A stretch of DNA of 64,000 nucleotides from Myxococcales bacterium UBA1660. GTDB taxonomy: Bacteria > Myxococcota_A > Polyangia > Polyangiales > Houyiibacteriaceae. How positions within the stretch are numbered: the stretch's first letter is position 1; every line of letters begins with the position of its first letter. Position numbers and translations under genes: made by a program. Positions 1 to 8,597 of the stretch are shown one piece after another. The stretch lies in assembly GCA_002320815.1 (NCBI GenBank), contig DCLA01000079.1, positions 1 through 64,000 on the forward strand. Direction: 5' to 3'. Below the pieces are notes generated by a model. The model searched no databases. It was not told the DNA's origin and saw nothing but the letters and a program-made list of their open reading frames with translations.

Positions 1-2
1 GG

Positions 3-944
3 AGTCGCTTCCTGCGAGGCTTCGAAGACACCGTCGCGTGGTTGACCGTTCGCACGGACCGGACGACGGTCACGCAGCTCCTCCGAATCGCGTGGAGGAC
101 CGTGGGGCGGATACTCGAACGCGTCAGCAGCGAGGCTCTGGCGGCACGACCACCGCTCGCCGGGCTACGCCGGATCGGCATCGATGAGGTGAGCTACCGG
201 AAGGGCCACCGCTACCTGACCATCGTCGTCGACCACGACACCGGGCATCTGATCTGGGCGGCCCCGGGACGGGATGCCAAGACGCTGCGGAAGTTCTTCC
301 GAAAGCTGAAGAAGGCAGGCCGCGAGAGCATCGAGCTGGTCAGCGCGGACGCGGCCCCTTGGATAGGCAAGGTGGTTCGCGAGATGTGCCCCAAGGCCAA
401 GCTCTGCATCGACCCCTTCCATGTCGTCTCGTGGGCGACGAAGGCCCTGGACAAAGTTCGGCGTCAGCTGTGGCAGAAGCTAAGGAAGCAGGGCGACTCG
501 GACCGCGCTCGCGCCCTGAAGGGCTCGCGTTGGGCGTTGATGAAGAACCCCGGCGACCTCAGCCGCAAGCAGCGCGGCAAGCTCCGCGACATCGAGACCG
601 ACAACCGGCCGCTCTTCCTTGCCTACCTGATGAAGGAGCAGCTCAGGGAGGTCTTCCAGCAGAGAGACTGGCAAGGGCCGTTCCTACTCTCGGACTGGAT
701 CGAGTGGGTCATGAGCTCACGGTGCGAGCCGATGAAGAAGGTCGCTCGGAGCATCCGCGACAACCTCGACGGGATCTACTCCGCGCTCCTGAATCAGCTC
801 TCCAACGGCCGCCTCGAGGCGATGAACACAAAGCTCCGCCTCCTCACCCGGCTCGCTTTCGGCTTCCACTCCCACCGGCCTCTGATCGCGCTGGCGATGC
901 TCAAGCTGGGAGGCCTGGCGCCGAGCCTACCCACGCTCGCATGA
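3..944 (+). CDS. ISL3-family transposase, 5' end cut by the window edge
   Basis: A DDE transposase of the ISL3 type that would move its insertion sequence. The reading frame is open to the first base of the window, so the N-terminal zinc finger expected in this family lies outside; a TTG at 42 is only an internal start possibility. The visible part begins with the helix-turn-helix segment (TVTQLLRIAWRTVGRILERV), then the catalytic domain: GIDEVSYRKGH (first Asp), SADAAPW and CIDPFHV (middle acidic region), and the C-terminal NGRLEAMNTKLR block with the catalytic Glu. The C-terminus LAFGFHSHRPLIALAMLKLGG is typical of the family. No inner frameshift is seen. The left inverted repeat is outside the window, so the element cannot be delimited. 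Confidence 0.9.
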   Translation, partial: SRFLRGFEDTVAWLTVRTDRTTVTQLLRIAWRTVGRILERVSSEALAARPPLAGLRRIGIDEVSYRKGHRYLTIVVDHDTGHLIWAAPGRDAKTLRKFFRKLKKAGRESIELVSADAAPWIGKVVREMCPKAKLCIDPFHVVSWATKALDKVRRQLWQKLRKQGDSDRARALKGSRWALMKNPGDLSRKQRGKLRDIETDNRPLFLAYLMKEQLREVFQQRDWQGPFLLSDWIEWVMSSRCEPMKKVARSIRDNLDGIYSALLNQLSNGRLEAMNTKLRLLTRLAFGFHSHRPLIALAMLKLGGLAPSLPTLA

Positions 945-1563
945 CCCACCATCATGTCAGGAGCCCCCACTTTTCACCGTCGGCGACAAGCACCCGAAGT
1001 CGCGGCCCACATCGTCAGCCTGGGCGCCTCCGCTCACGTCCACTAGCTAGCTCAACCTCAGCGATCCGACCAGTGTACTGCCTCATTCGCCGCGCGATTG
1101 CTTCCTCAAGCTCTCGCCCCTACACCGGACAGCCACCCGTGCGTTCGTCAATCTGCGTGAGCTCGACGCCTAGCTTGGACCGCTGCGAAAGCCGGACCCG
1201 GCGCCGTAGTCGGCCGCCCAACGAACGCAAACGGGAGTCGGGCGTACCCACCGACCCACAGCATGCGCGTCGGCGCCGATCAGGTCACGACTGGGCTTCA
1301 TGCAGGGAATACCTGCCCGAGGTGCGGACTGCCGCACACACCACCACGTGGCGCATCACACGTCGTCCCGCCGGGCCGGTGTAGACTCGCGAGCGATTCG
1401 ACACTTGCAGCCAAGCTTACCCCGGCGGACGCCAAAGGACGCCATAGTCTGCTTCGAAGCCTATCCGCTCGTCCCGGAAAAAGTCGGAATATCGAACAGC
1501 CCGAACCCAAGGATTAGATGTCGAACCTCCCGGTCACATTGGACACCGTACGTGTCGCAAGGT
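945..1563. other. Intergenic region after the ISL3 transposase; no gene seen
   Basis: About 620 bases without a convincing gene. Open frames here lack homology signals and are continuations or shadows. The first 40 bases after the transposase stop should hold the right end of the IS, but no inverted repeat can be confirmed without the left end. Composition falls from very GC-rich to more mixed towards 1500, marking the start of the lower-GC island. Confidence 0.5.
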
Positions 1564-2955
1564 ATGGTCCGAACCATGGCCCTCACCAAGTACATCCCGG
1601 TTTTGGCAATCGCTGGAATGATCGCAACGCCGACCGACGCCCAAGAAGTGTCGTGGGGAGTGTACGATTTTCCGCCGTATTATGAAGTGATTGAGGGGGT
1701 GGTGGTGAGTAAGCTGGAAAATCCCGCGCTGTTTGGCGACTGGGAGACTGCCGGATTGGATTACTTCAACTGTGATATCGCAACATATCCGATGTCCACT
1801 CAGCGCTGCTACTATGGGAACTTGGGGCGCGGAGTTGTTGCCTCTGCTCCGGTGATGCTAGAACGCGGGTCACACACGCTGACCGCGCCAGGCACCTTCG
1901 ACGAAATGTCGTTGCGGTCTGAGGTGGGGTGGGTGCTCTACGACATACCACAGGAAATGATAGATGCTGATGAATGGCAGGATACTTTCATGCCGTTTCA
2001 ATCCACCGCGGTGTCGTTGCCAAATGACAGTGCGTCAGTAGGCTTCGAGCTTGTCTACATTGATGCATGGACTGGTGATGTCATATCTACCGCAGCCGAT
2101 ATCGAGATGCAACTGCACCCTGAAGTCATTGTGCTCCCAGTATCCGTTCATGTGTTCGCAGATGACAACGGGACCACTTCCCTTGGACCTCTCGGCTCAG
2201 ACTTGCTGAGCGAAGGTATGATGCGTAACTACTACGATCCAGGTGCTGTTGTTCTCAAATCTATAACTATGGCGAATGGAGGCGCCGTTCAGCAATATAC
2301 TTTCGAGGATCGCGGCGAAAATGGCGTCGATCTCGATCTTCTATGGAGCCAGTGCAATATCCAGTTTTCACTCGTTGAATACGTAGCGCATTTTCAAGGA
2401 CTTGAGTTGGAGCAGTCTCTGGCTCGCGACGACGAATGCACCCCGTCTGGTTATGAGCCGTTCTGCAACACCGCATTTCATGATGGGTCAAGACTCTCGG
2501 AATACATGCATGGATACACCGGGGAGACGTTTTGGCCAAGTGGCGTTGCTGGCATACCAGTTCTATACGGTGGCGAGATCTGCGCCAGCAGAGGAGACGT
2601 GCACGGGTTTACCTGCGTGCCAGACTCCTGCGGTGCGCGCGGAAGCGACTTCATCGCCCTGCCTGCCGACGACTATTTCTCAACTCCTAGCTCAGACAGA
2701 AGAAAAACTTTAGCCCATGAAATGGGGCACTACCTGGGCCTGAAGCATCCATCCGAAACCCGCTGCGAAGGGGTATTGCATGACGACGATAACTTGATGA
2801 CGCCAGGCTCGCCCATCGCCTCTCAAGTTCTGCTTACAGATTCTCAGTGCGCGCTGGCTCGATGCGTCGCCTGCGAGAGGCTCGCGCAGTTCGGCCTAGC
2901 GTCCCCCAACGGAGCTTGTGCAGCAGTGGAGCCGACTTGTGAGGCATTCTACTGA
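1564..2955 (+). CDS. Secreted metzincin-type zinc metalloprotease
   Basis: Predicted exported zinc endopeptidase. An N-terminal signal peptide (hydrophobic IPVLAIAGMIA, likely cut after TDA before QEV) suggests secretion. The zinc site HEMGHYLGLKH near the C-terminus fits the metzincin HExxHxxGxxH pattern, and DNLMTPGS about 25 residues later can serve as the Met-turn. This layout is closest to pappalysin-like (M43) proteases, with a long N-terminal region that I do not recognise. Several Cys residues suggest disulfides. ATG at 1564 or 1576 are both possible; either leaves the signal peptide intact, and longer upstream frames are not believable. Codon use is visibly less GC-biased than the neighbours. 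The next gene starts at the base after the stop, so the two are probably cotranscribed. Substrate unknown. Confidence 0.75.
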   Translation: MVRTMALTKYIPVLAIAGMIATPTDAQEVSWGVYDFPPYYEVIEGVVVSKLENPALFGDWETAGLDYFNCDIATYPMSTQRCYYGNLGRGVVASAPVMLERGSHTLTAPGTFDEMSLRSEVGWVLYDIPQEMIDADEWQDTFMPFQSTAVSLPNDSASVGFELVYIDAWTGDVISTAADIEMQLHPEVIVLPVSVHVFADDNGTTSLGPLGSDLLSEGMMRNYYDPGAVVLKSITMANGGAVQQYTFEDRGENGVDLDLLWSQCNIQFSLVEYVAHFQGLELEQSLARDDECTPSGYEPFCNTAFHDGSRLSEYMHGYTGETFWPSGVAGIPVLYGGEICASRGDVHGFTCVPDSCGARGSDFIALPADDYFSTPSSDRRKTLAHEMGHYLGLKHPSETRCEGVLHDDDNLMTPGSPIASQVLLTDSQCALARCVACERLAQFGLASPNGACAAVEPTCEAFY

Positions 2956-3921
2956 ATGCGAATGACACTTGATGTATGCACGCGTCGGCTGCGCAATACC
3001 ATTGCATTGGGAGCGATATCCGCGATTGCTTTCGCCTGCGCTGTCGATCACGAAGTGCCATCGTCATGCCCGGAAGGCGATCCAAGGTGTGAGTGCTCAT
3101 CCGCGGTGCGTATTGGCCCGGGTGAGCACCTCCAGGGAATGGGCGAGGTAGGTTGCTACCACGACGGGGGACCGACCGACGATCCGACCGAAGGCTGTTT
3201 GCACGGCCCGATGCACGCGACAACGCTCACTTATGAGTTTTGGCTGTCTCGGTTCGAGGCGACCGGCGGGTGTGTGTCGGCATGCGTAGCCGACGGCTTC
3301 TGCCGAGCCCCGGAAGAGCATCGATTCCAACTGGATAGGGATCTCGCGCGAATGGGTGAAGGTGTCGACACCGTCTTCGAGCGCCCAGGTTGGTACCGGG
3401 AAGAAGACTCGCGGTTCTTCGGAGCGCCGATGGACCTGGTTGGAGCAGCCGAGTATTGTCGGTGGCTTGGGGGGCGACTACCGTCTGAGTCTGAGTGGGA
3501 GCGTGCTGCACGTGGTATAGATGGCCGCTGGCGACCTTGGACCTCCGAGCAGGAAACACCTTGTCTCAGTTGTTGCGAACATGCGTCAGTAAACTACTGC
3601 GATAGAGTGCCGGAGTCCGAGGTCGCGAAATTCGACTCCGAGGTATACGGCACTTTCGACATGCTTGGCGGTCTTGCGGAATGGACGGCGACATCGTTTG
3701 CAAGTGTCGAGCAGGGTGCATACTCGGGGGAATCCGTCGTAGTCGACACGCCACCGTCATCCGAACCTCCTTCGGGGGAGTACACGGTCGTCCGGAGTGT
3801 GGATGACGCCGCGTTCGTCCGCGCTTTCGTTAGCGATACAGAGGCATTCAACTTGGTAGCGCCCTCCGTGGGTGTGCGTTGTGCTTTCGACGTGGCGCCG
3901 GCAACTCGTATGTCCTTTTGA
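2956..3921 (+). CDS. FGE-sulfatase-fold (SUMF1-like) lipoprotein
   Basis: 321 residues. The N-terminal hydrophobic stretch ending AIAFAC looks like a loose lipoprotein signal (Cys28), so the product is probably anchored outside the cytoplasm. The rest matches the formylglycine-generating-enzyme fold: YEFWLSRFEAT near the start, AAEYCRWLGGRLPSESEWERAAR in the middle (written here only as the AAEYC and GGRLPSESEWE motifs), FDMLGGLAEWT, and the terminal VGVRCAFD. In true FGEs two active-site Cys lie just before the last block; here that stretch reads FVRAFVSDTEA without Cys, so it is probably a binding or structural version, not an enzyme. It abuts the metzincin stop with no gap and shares its lower GC, implying joint acquisition. 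Partner unknown. Confidence 0.8.
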   Translation: MRMTLDVCTRRLRNTIALGAISAIAFACAVDHEVPSSCPEGDPRCECSSAVRIGPGEHLQGMGEVGCYHDGGPTDDPTEGCLHGPMHATTLTYEFWLSRFEATGGCVSACVADGFCRAPEEHRFQLDRDLARMGEGVDTVFERPGWYREEDSRFFGAPMDLVGAAEYCRWLGGRLPSESEWERAARGIDGRWRPWTSEQETPCLSCCEHASVNYCDRVPESEVAKFDSEVYGTFDMLGGLAEWTATSFASVEQGAYSGESVVVDTPPSSEPPSGEYTVVRSVDDAAFVRAFVSDTEAFNLVAPSVGVRCAFDVAPATRMSF

Positions 3922-3930
3922 GCTCTCTAT

Positions 3931-4398
3931 ATGTCTAGAGCGCGATCCTGGTCGAAGGGCCCGGTCGGAGACCGCCTGCTCGCACCAGTGTCGCCCTACG
4001 CGGGCGGCCGCCGGCTGTCGCTGGTCGCAGCCATGGACATCCACGGGATCCGTCGGCACGCGATCATCGATGGCGGCGTGACGGGCGGGGACTTCCTTCG
4101 CTTCAGCCAAGCCGTGCTCGGGCCATCCCTTCGGCGGGGCAAGGTGGTCGTCATGGACAACCTCCGGCTCCACGAGAACCCGGTCGTCCTCGCTACCGCG
4201 ACCGCGCCGGTGCCGGGTCGTCTTCATCCCGCCCTACAGCCCCGACACGAATCCGATCGAGCTCGCGTTCTCGAAGCTCGAGCATCTGGTCCGGAAGCGA
4301 GCTCGTTGGCCGCGCTTCGTAGCGCTTTCGACCGTGCCTGCGAAGCCATCACGCCGCGAGACGCCCGGAACTACATCCGCCACGCCGGCTACTCGTGA
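3931..4398 (+). pseudogene. Decayed IS630-family transposase fragment
   Basis: Remnant of an IS630-type DDE transposase. The main frame shows GDRLLAPVSPYAGG, MDIHGIRRHAIIDGG, and GKVVVMDNLRLHE (second catalytic Asp). The block FIPPYSPDTNPIE with the catalytic Glu lies in the frame starting at 4217, one base out of register, and the frame returns near 4310 to give FDRACEAITPRDARNYIRHAGYS. So there are two frameshifts. The N-terminal DNA-binding domain and first catalytic Asp are missing, and the remnant starts ten bases after the FGE-fold gene. It cannot be functional. It forms the right-hand border of the low-GC island. Confidence 0.85.
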
Positions 4399-4422
4399 CT
4401 TCCAAACGTCCTGCTCCCTGCT

Positions 4423-5403
4423 CTAGTACCGGCGCTCGAGCCCGAGGCCGAAGAGCAGGCCGGCGGGTCCTCGGATGTCGTCGAAGAAGGTCGTGTCGTC
4501 GCGGTCGAAGAAGCCGCCCCCACCGAAGTAGGGCGTGAGGAAGAGCGAGCCGGGACCCCCGCCGCCGCGGAGGAGCAGTCGGAGACCGAGCGAGCCGATC
4601 CCGAACCGGGTGCGGCCGCCGGTCGCCGTCAGGACCAGCCAGCGGCCGAAGCCGAGGGGGATGCTGCCGTCGAAGCGCGCGAGCACCCACTCGAAGCCGT
4701 TCACCGTGTACGAGTAGGTCATCCCCGCCTCGAAGTAGAATCCGTCCCGAGCGCCCAGGCGGAAGAAGACCCCGGTCGAGGTCCCCAGGCTCTCCGACAG
4801 GAGTCCGGAGTCGTCGTCTTCGACCTCGCTCGCCGTGGCTCCCACGGTCGCCCCGAACTCGAAGATGCGGTGGTCGTAGGACACGCCGACCTCCGCGTGA
4901 CCCACACCGAAACTCTCGCTGCCGAAGGCCACCCCCACCGGACCGAGGCGCAGGCTCAGAGCCAAGGGAACCCGCGCTCGATAGCGCATGCGCAGCTCCC
5001 CCAGGAGGGCGCCCCCTTCGGTCTCCCCGAGGGCCACCAGGCCGGCGATGCGGCCCTCGATCCCCAGGTACGAGAGCCTCGGCGGCATCGCGCGCTTCGC
5101 GGTCGCGGCGGCCCCCGTGAGCCGCACCGCCGCCCCCACCGCGATCGGTACTCCGAAGGGGCGCTGCAGTCGGGCCGAGTCGGGGCTCGCGCTCTGGACG
5201 CGGACGACCACCGATCCGTCGTGCGTCGCGATCTCCGCGCCCGCGCCCCGAGTGAATCCATGGCCGGTGCCGCGGTCGATGACCACCGAGCCTCCCGTGA
5301 CCTCGACCACCCGGGCCCGCACGGGCTGCGCGGTGGCCGGGCCCGGCATCGCCCCCAGCACGAAGACAGCCGCCGCGGCGACCCCGACCCACACCCTCTC
5401 CAT
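4423..5403 (-). CDS. Exported beta-rich protein, probably outer-membrane
   Basis: 326 residues from an ATG at 5403; the open frame upstream of it belongs to the opposite strand gene. A clear signal peptide (VWVGVAAAAVFVLGAMPGPATA, cut before QPV, here split as VWVGVAAAAVFVLG plus AMPGPATA) is followed by a small domain (VEVTGGSVVIDRGTGHGF, IATHDGSVVVRV) that resembles the FlgT-like or SH3-like modules seen in myxobacterial exported proteins. From about residue 100 alternating hydrophobic strands with aromatic ends (FYFEAGMTYSYTVNGFEW, LFLTPYFGGGGFF) end in the terminal LERRY, typical of a beta-barrel. Divergent from the Kazal lipoprotein gene with 94 bases between. No specific function recognised. 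Confidence 0.7.
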   Translation of the reverse strand: MERVWVGVAAAAVFVLGAMPGPATAQPVRARVVEVTGGSVVIDRGTGHGFTRGAGAEIATHDGSVVVRVQSASPDSARLQRPFGVPIAVGAAVRLTGAAATAKRAMPPRLSYLGIEGRIAGLVALGETEGGALLGELRMRYRARVPLALSLRLGPVGVAFGSESFGVGHAEVGVSYDHRIFEFGATVGATASEVEDDDSGLLSESLGTSTGVFFRLGARDGFYFEAGMTYSYTVNGFEWVLARFDGSIPLGFGRWLVLTATGGRTRFGIGSLGLRLLLRGGGGPGSLFLTPYFGGGGFFDRDDTTFFDDIRGPAGLLFGLGLERRY

Positions 5404-5497
5404 CGGGGGGGAGCCTAGCAGGGGACCGGGGGCGAGTCGCGCCTGCGGAGCCGCCTCGTTTGAAACCTTTCGGCCCCTCGTCTCGTCCCACCGGCCC

Positions 5498-6580
5498 ATG
5501 CGCAGTCGTCCGACCCTCTTCGCCATCGTCGTTCTCGCTTTCGGGTGCACGGTCCACCACGTGGAGACCACCGAGCCCCGGCTCGGCGGTGGCACCGCGA
5601 CCCCCGACCGACCCGCCGCGACCCGCTTCCAGCTCGTCGACGAGATCCAGCCGGGCAGCGGCGCTCGGGGCCAGCTCTCCGAGACCCCTGGGGTCGCCCT
5701 CGCGCACCCCTTCGTGGTCGCGGCCGGCGCCACCCTCTCGGGCCGGCTGGAGAACGTCCCCCAGGGCACTCGCTTCAGCATCCGCGGCCCGCTGACCGAG
5801 GGTATGGCCCTCGAGTCCACTCGTCTCCTGGTGGAAGGCGAGGGGCGCATCCAGGCACCGGCCGCGGGCGTCTACCTCGCGGTCGTCGATGGCTCCACCT
5901 CGGGGCTCGCCGGGTACGAGCTCTACCTCGACTGCCACTCCGGCGAGTGTCGCTCCGAGTGCAGCCAGACCCAGGGCTGCCCGAGCGCGTCGAGCTGCTT
6001 CTTCATCCAGTGCGTCCGGGCGCCCTGTCCCTCCTTCTGCAAGGTCGACATGCCCAGCGAGGCCGCCCCGCCGGTGCTGAGCGAGGTCGGCGACCCCTGC
6101 GGCTCCCGGGGCATGGCCGCCTGCGCGGCGGGCACCTTCTGCGATTTCCCCCTGGACGCGAGCTGCGGCGAGACCGACCGCCCCGGCCGCTGCCAGACCG
6201 TGCCCGAGATGTGCCCGCAGGTGCAGGACCTGGTGTGCGGCTGCGACGGCCAGACCTACGGCAACGCCTGCAAGGCGCAGATGGAGGGCGTCTCCGTGCG
6301 TTCGACCGGTCCCTGCGCCGGCTCGCCGACTCCGGCGCCCGCGCCCACCCGGCCCGGCACCGGTACCGGGAGCGGCGACCAGTCGGCCACCGGGCCCGGC
6401 TGCATGCGCACCGGCTGCTCGAGCCAGGTCTGCACCGAGGTCGGCAACGAGATGGCCACCACCTGCGAGATGCGCCCCGAGTACGCCTGCCTCCGTCGGG
6501 CCCGTTGCGAGCGTCAGGCCAGCGGCGAGTGCGACTGGACCCGCACCCCCGAGTTCGAGGCCTGCGTCTCCAACCTCTGA
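5498..6580 (+). CDS. Lipoprotein with Kazal-type protease inhibitor domain
   Basis: 360 residues. ATG at 5498 gives a short lipoprotein signal (LFAIVVLAFGC, Cys17). A middle beta-rich segment (about 50-150) resembles pre-peptidase C-terminal-type sandwiches. Two Cys-rich stretches follow; the second contains CGCDGQTYGNACKAQ with surrounding Cys spacing typical of Kazal serine-protease inhibitors. A Pro/Thr/Gly linker leads to a last Cys-rich segment. Likely located at the cell surface, where it could inhibit own or foreign serine proteases; that role is inferred from the fold. Divergent from the barrel-like gene on its left and convergent with the kinase on its right, with only 12 bases between the two stops. 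Confidence 0.8.
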   Translation: MRSRPTLFAIVVLAFGCTVHHVETTEPRLGGGTATPDRPAATRFQLVDEIQPGSGARGQLSETPGVALAHPFVVAAGATLSGRLENVPQGTRFSIRGPLTEGMALESTRLLVEGEGRIQAPAAGVYLAVVDGSTSGLAGYELYLDCHSGECRSECSQTQGCPSASSCFFIQCVRAPCPSFCKVDMPSEAAPPVLSEVGDPCGSRGMAACAAGTFCDFPLDASCGETDRPGRCQTVPEMCPQVQDLVCGCDGQTYGNACKAQMEGVSVRSTGPCAGSPTPAPAPTRPGTGTGSGDQSATGPGCMRTGCSSQVCTEVGNEMATTCEMRPEYACLRRARCERQASGECDWTRTPEFEACVSNL

Positions 6581-6592
6581 GCCCGCCGACGC

Positions 6593-8332
6593 TCAGTCTC
6601 CCGCGAGGGGGATTCGGCGTCGGGTCGTAGCGCCCGGCCGCACCCACACGGTCTCGGTGCGGACCAAGCCGCTCTCCGGGTTCTCGAGGGTCAACGTGTG
6701 TTCCCCCGCCGGGAGCTCCACGCGAACGAGCGGGGTGGTGCCCAGCTCCTGGTCGCCGATGCGGACCCGCGACCAGGGGATGGTGTCGATGAAGAGGTAG
6801 CCGGGCTCGGCGGCTTCGGGGGTCTCGGCGGCTTCATCGCCGTCGGCGGTCGTGGTCTCGTCGAGCGCCGGCGCCGCCGTCGGGGTCGCCGTCGGGGTCG
6901 GAAGCCCTCGCTCGGGCTGCGGGACCGGGTCGCTGGGCCCGTCGTCGGTCGCCGACGGCTCCGACGGCTCCGCGGGTTCTGCTCCCGCCGCCGCGTCCAC
7001 GTCCGCCTCCGAGCGTCCCTCGTGGGTCTCCGGCAAGCGCGCCGCCGGCGGGGCCTCGACCTCCGGGGCTGCCTCGTCCGGCGCCTCGACGCCCTCGACG
7101 CCCTCGTCGCTCACGTCGCCCTCGTCGCGCGAGAGCGCGCCACCGACCGCGATCATCGTCAGGGCGGCCACCGCCGCCGCCGCGAGCAGGAGCGGGAGTA
7201 TGGAGCCCATCGGTCCCTTGGCGGGGGCCGGCTCCGGGCGCGGGAGGACCTCTTCGGCCCGGGGCTCGCTCACCACGAAGGACCCGGTGCGGCTCAGGGA
7301 GAGCGCCCCGCCGACCAGGTCGGCCAGGAGGACCTGCTGCGCCTCGCGCTCGCCTTCGAAGAGATCCCCGAGGAGCTCCGCGAGGTCTTCGCGCCGCACC
7401 GGGCGGGACAGGTCCGCGAGATGGGTCCGCAGCTGCTCGGCCATGGCCTCGGCCGAGCCGAAGCGAGTGTCGGGATCGTGTTGGAGCGCGCCGTCCACCA
7501 CCTCGGCGACGGGCGCCGAGACCTCGGGCGCGAACTCGTGCAGGTCCGGGAGCTCGCCGGCCACCAACGCCTGCAGGGTCGTCACGTCGTTCAGGTTGGG
7601 GAAGAGCCGGCGCCCCGTCAGCATCTCCCACAGCACCACGCCGGCGCTCCACACGTCCGCGCGCCGATCGGTCCCCTCGCCGGTCGCGTGCTCCGGCGCG
7701 ATGTAGCTCCACTTGCCCTTGATGATCCCCGAGTCGGTGTTCGCCCGACGGATGGCCGCCTTCGCGATCCCGAAGTCCAAAAGCTTCACGCTGCCGTCCC
7801 AGCAGAGGAAGACGTTCGAGGGCGACACGTCCCGGTGCACGACCTGGAGCGGGGTCCCGTCGTGGTCGGCCAGCTCGTGCGCGTAGTGCAGCGCGCCGAG
7901 GACCTCCGCGGTGATCCACGCCGCGAGGGATTCCGGCATCCGCCGCCCGCGCTTCCCGAGCTCGGCCAGGAGTCGGTCGAGGCCGAGGCCCTCGAGGTAG
8001 CTCATGACCATGAAGTGCCGGTCGCCGCTGACCCCCACCTCGTGGGTCTGCACGATGCCGGGATGATCGAGGCGGCCGGCCAGCCGGGCCTCGTCCAGGA
8101 ACATCTCCACCGCCTCCGGATCCTCCTGGAAGTGGGCGTGGAGCAGCTTGATCACCACCAGCTTCCGGAAGTCGTGGGGGCCGCGTCGGAGCGCGAGGGA
8201 GACCTCGCCAGCGCCCCCGCGGCCGAGGGAAGCCAGCAGGTCGTACTCACCGATGCGGCGCACCCGGGCGGCGTCGCGCGTGCCGGAGACGTTCTCGTCC
8301 TCGACCTCCTCGGGCATGCCGAGCTCGGTCAT
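6593..8332 (-). CDS. Transmembrane Ser/Thr protein kinase with PEGA domain
   Basis: 579 residues. Kinase domain about 28-300: glycine loop LGRGGAGEV, Lys62 in VVIKLL, catalytic HRDVSPSN with Asp168, DFG at 186-188, and APE in YIAPEHA. HRDVSPSN in place of HRDLKPEN is characteristic of a large myxobacterial kinase subgroup. A Pro/Ala linker precedes one membrane helix at about 377-399, followed by an acidic, low-complexity periplasmic stretch and a C-terminal PEGA domain (GYLFIDTIPWSRVRIGD, TPLVRVELPAGEHTLTL). It thus signals across the inner membrane. Divergent from the vWA lipoprotein gene, with 265 bases containing a sigma-54-type promoter between them. Ligand and substrates unknown. Confidence 0.93.
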   Translation of the reverse strand: MTELGMPEEVEDENVSGTRDAARVRRIGEYDLLASLGRGGAGEVSLALRRGPHDFRKLVVIKLLHAHFQEDPEAVEMFLDEARLAGRLDHPGIVQTHEVGVSGDRHFMVMSYLEGLGLDRLLAELGKRGRRMPESLAAWITAEVLGALHYAHELADHDGTPLQVVHRDVSPSNVFLCWDGSVKLLDFGIAKAAIRRANTDSGIIKGKWSYIAPEHATGEGTDRRADVWSAGVVLWEMLTGRRLFPNLNDVTTLQALVAGELPDLHEFAPEVSAPVAEVVDGALQHDPDTRFGSAEAMAEQLRTHLADLSRPVRREDLAELLGDLFEGEREAQQVLLADLVGGALSLSRTGSFVVSEPRAEEVLPRPEPAPAKGPMGSILPLLLAAAAVAALTMIAVGGALSRDEGDVSDEGVEGVEAPDEAAPEVEAPPAARLPETHEGRSEADVDAAAGAEPAEPSEPSATDDGPSDPVPQPERGLPTPTATPTAAPALDETTTADGDEAAETPEAAEPGYLFIDTIPWSRVRIGDQELGTTPLVRVELPAGEHTLTLENPESGLVRTETVWVRPGATTRRRIPLAGD

Positions 8333-8436
8333 CGATCCGCCCCGAGCGGCGTGAGGATCTTGACGCTTCCCGCGTCGCCGGGGCCTCGGCGCGCGGTTCG
8401 GTCCGCCCTCACACCCGTTTCACCGGGGATTGACGG

Positions 8437-8452
8437 TGGCACCGCGCTTGCT
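8437..8452 (+). promoter_or_regulatory. Sigma-54 (-24/-12) promoter candidate for the vWA lipoprotein
   Basis: TGGCAC-CGCGC-TTGCT with GG at 8438-8439, exactly ten bases, then GC at 8450-8451, as required for RpoN promoters. The predicted transcript start is near 8463, leaving a leader of about 135 bases before the ATG at 8598. The match is close to consensus and in the right place, but there is no expression evidence. Confidence 0.6.
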
Positions 8453-8597
8453 ACCACTGAATGGACCTCTCCCCGCCACAGCGTGGGGTCTCCACCGAAC
8501 CGGAGGAGACGGCGCGCCTGGGGCGCGTCTGGCACATGGGGGGGGTCAAGCGAGAGTGGCGAAGTTGATGACGACGAGCGTAGGGAATGATTCTGCC

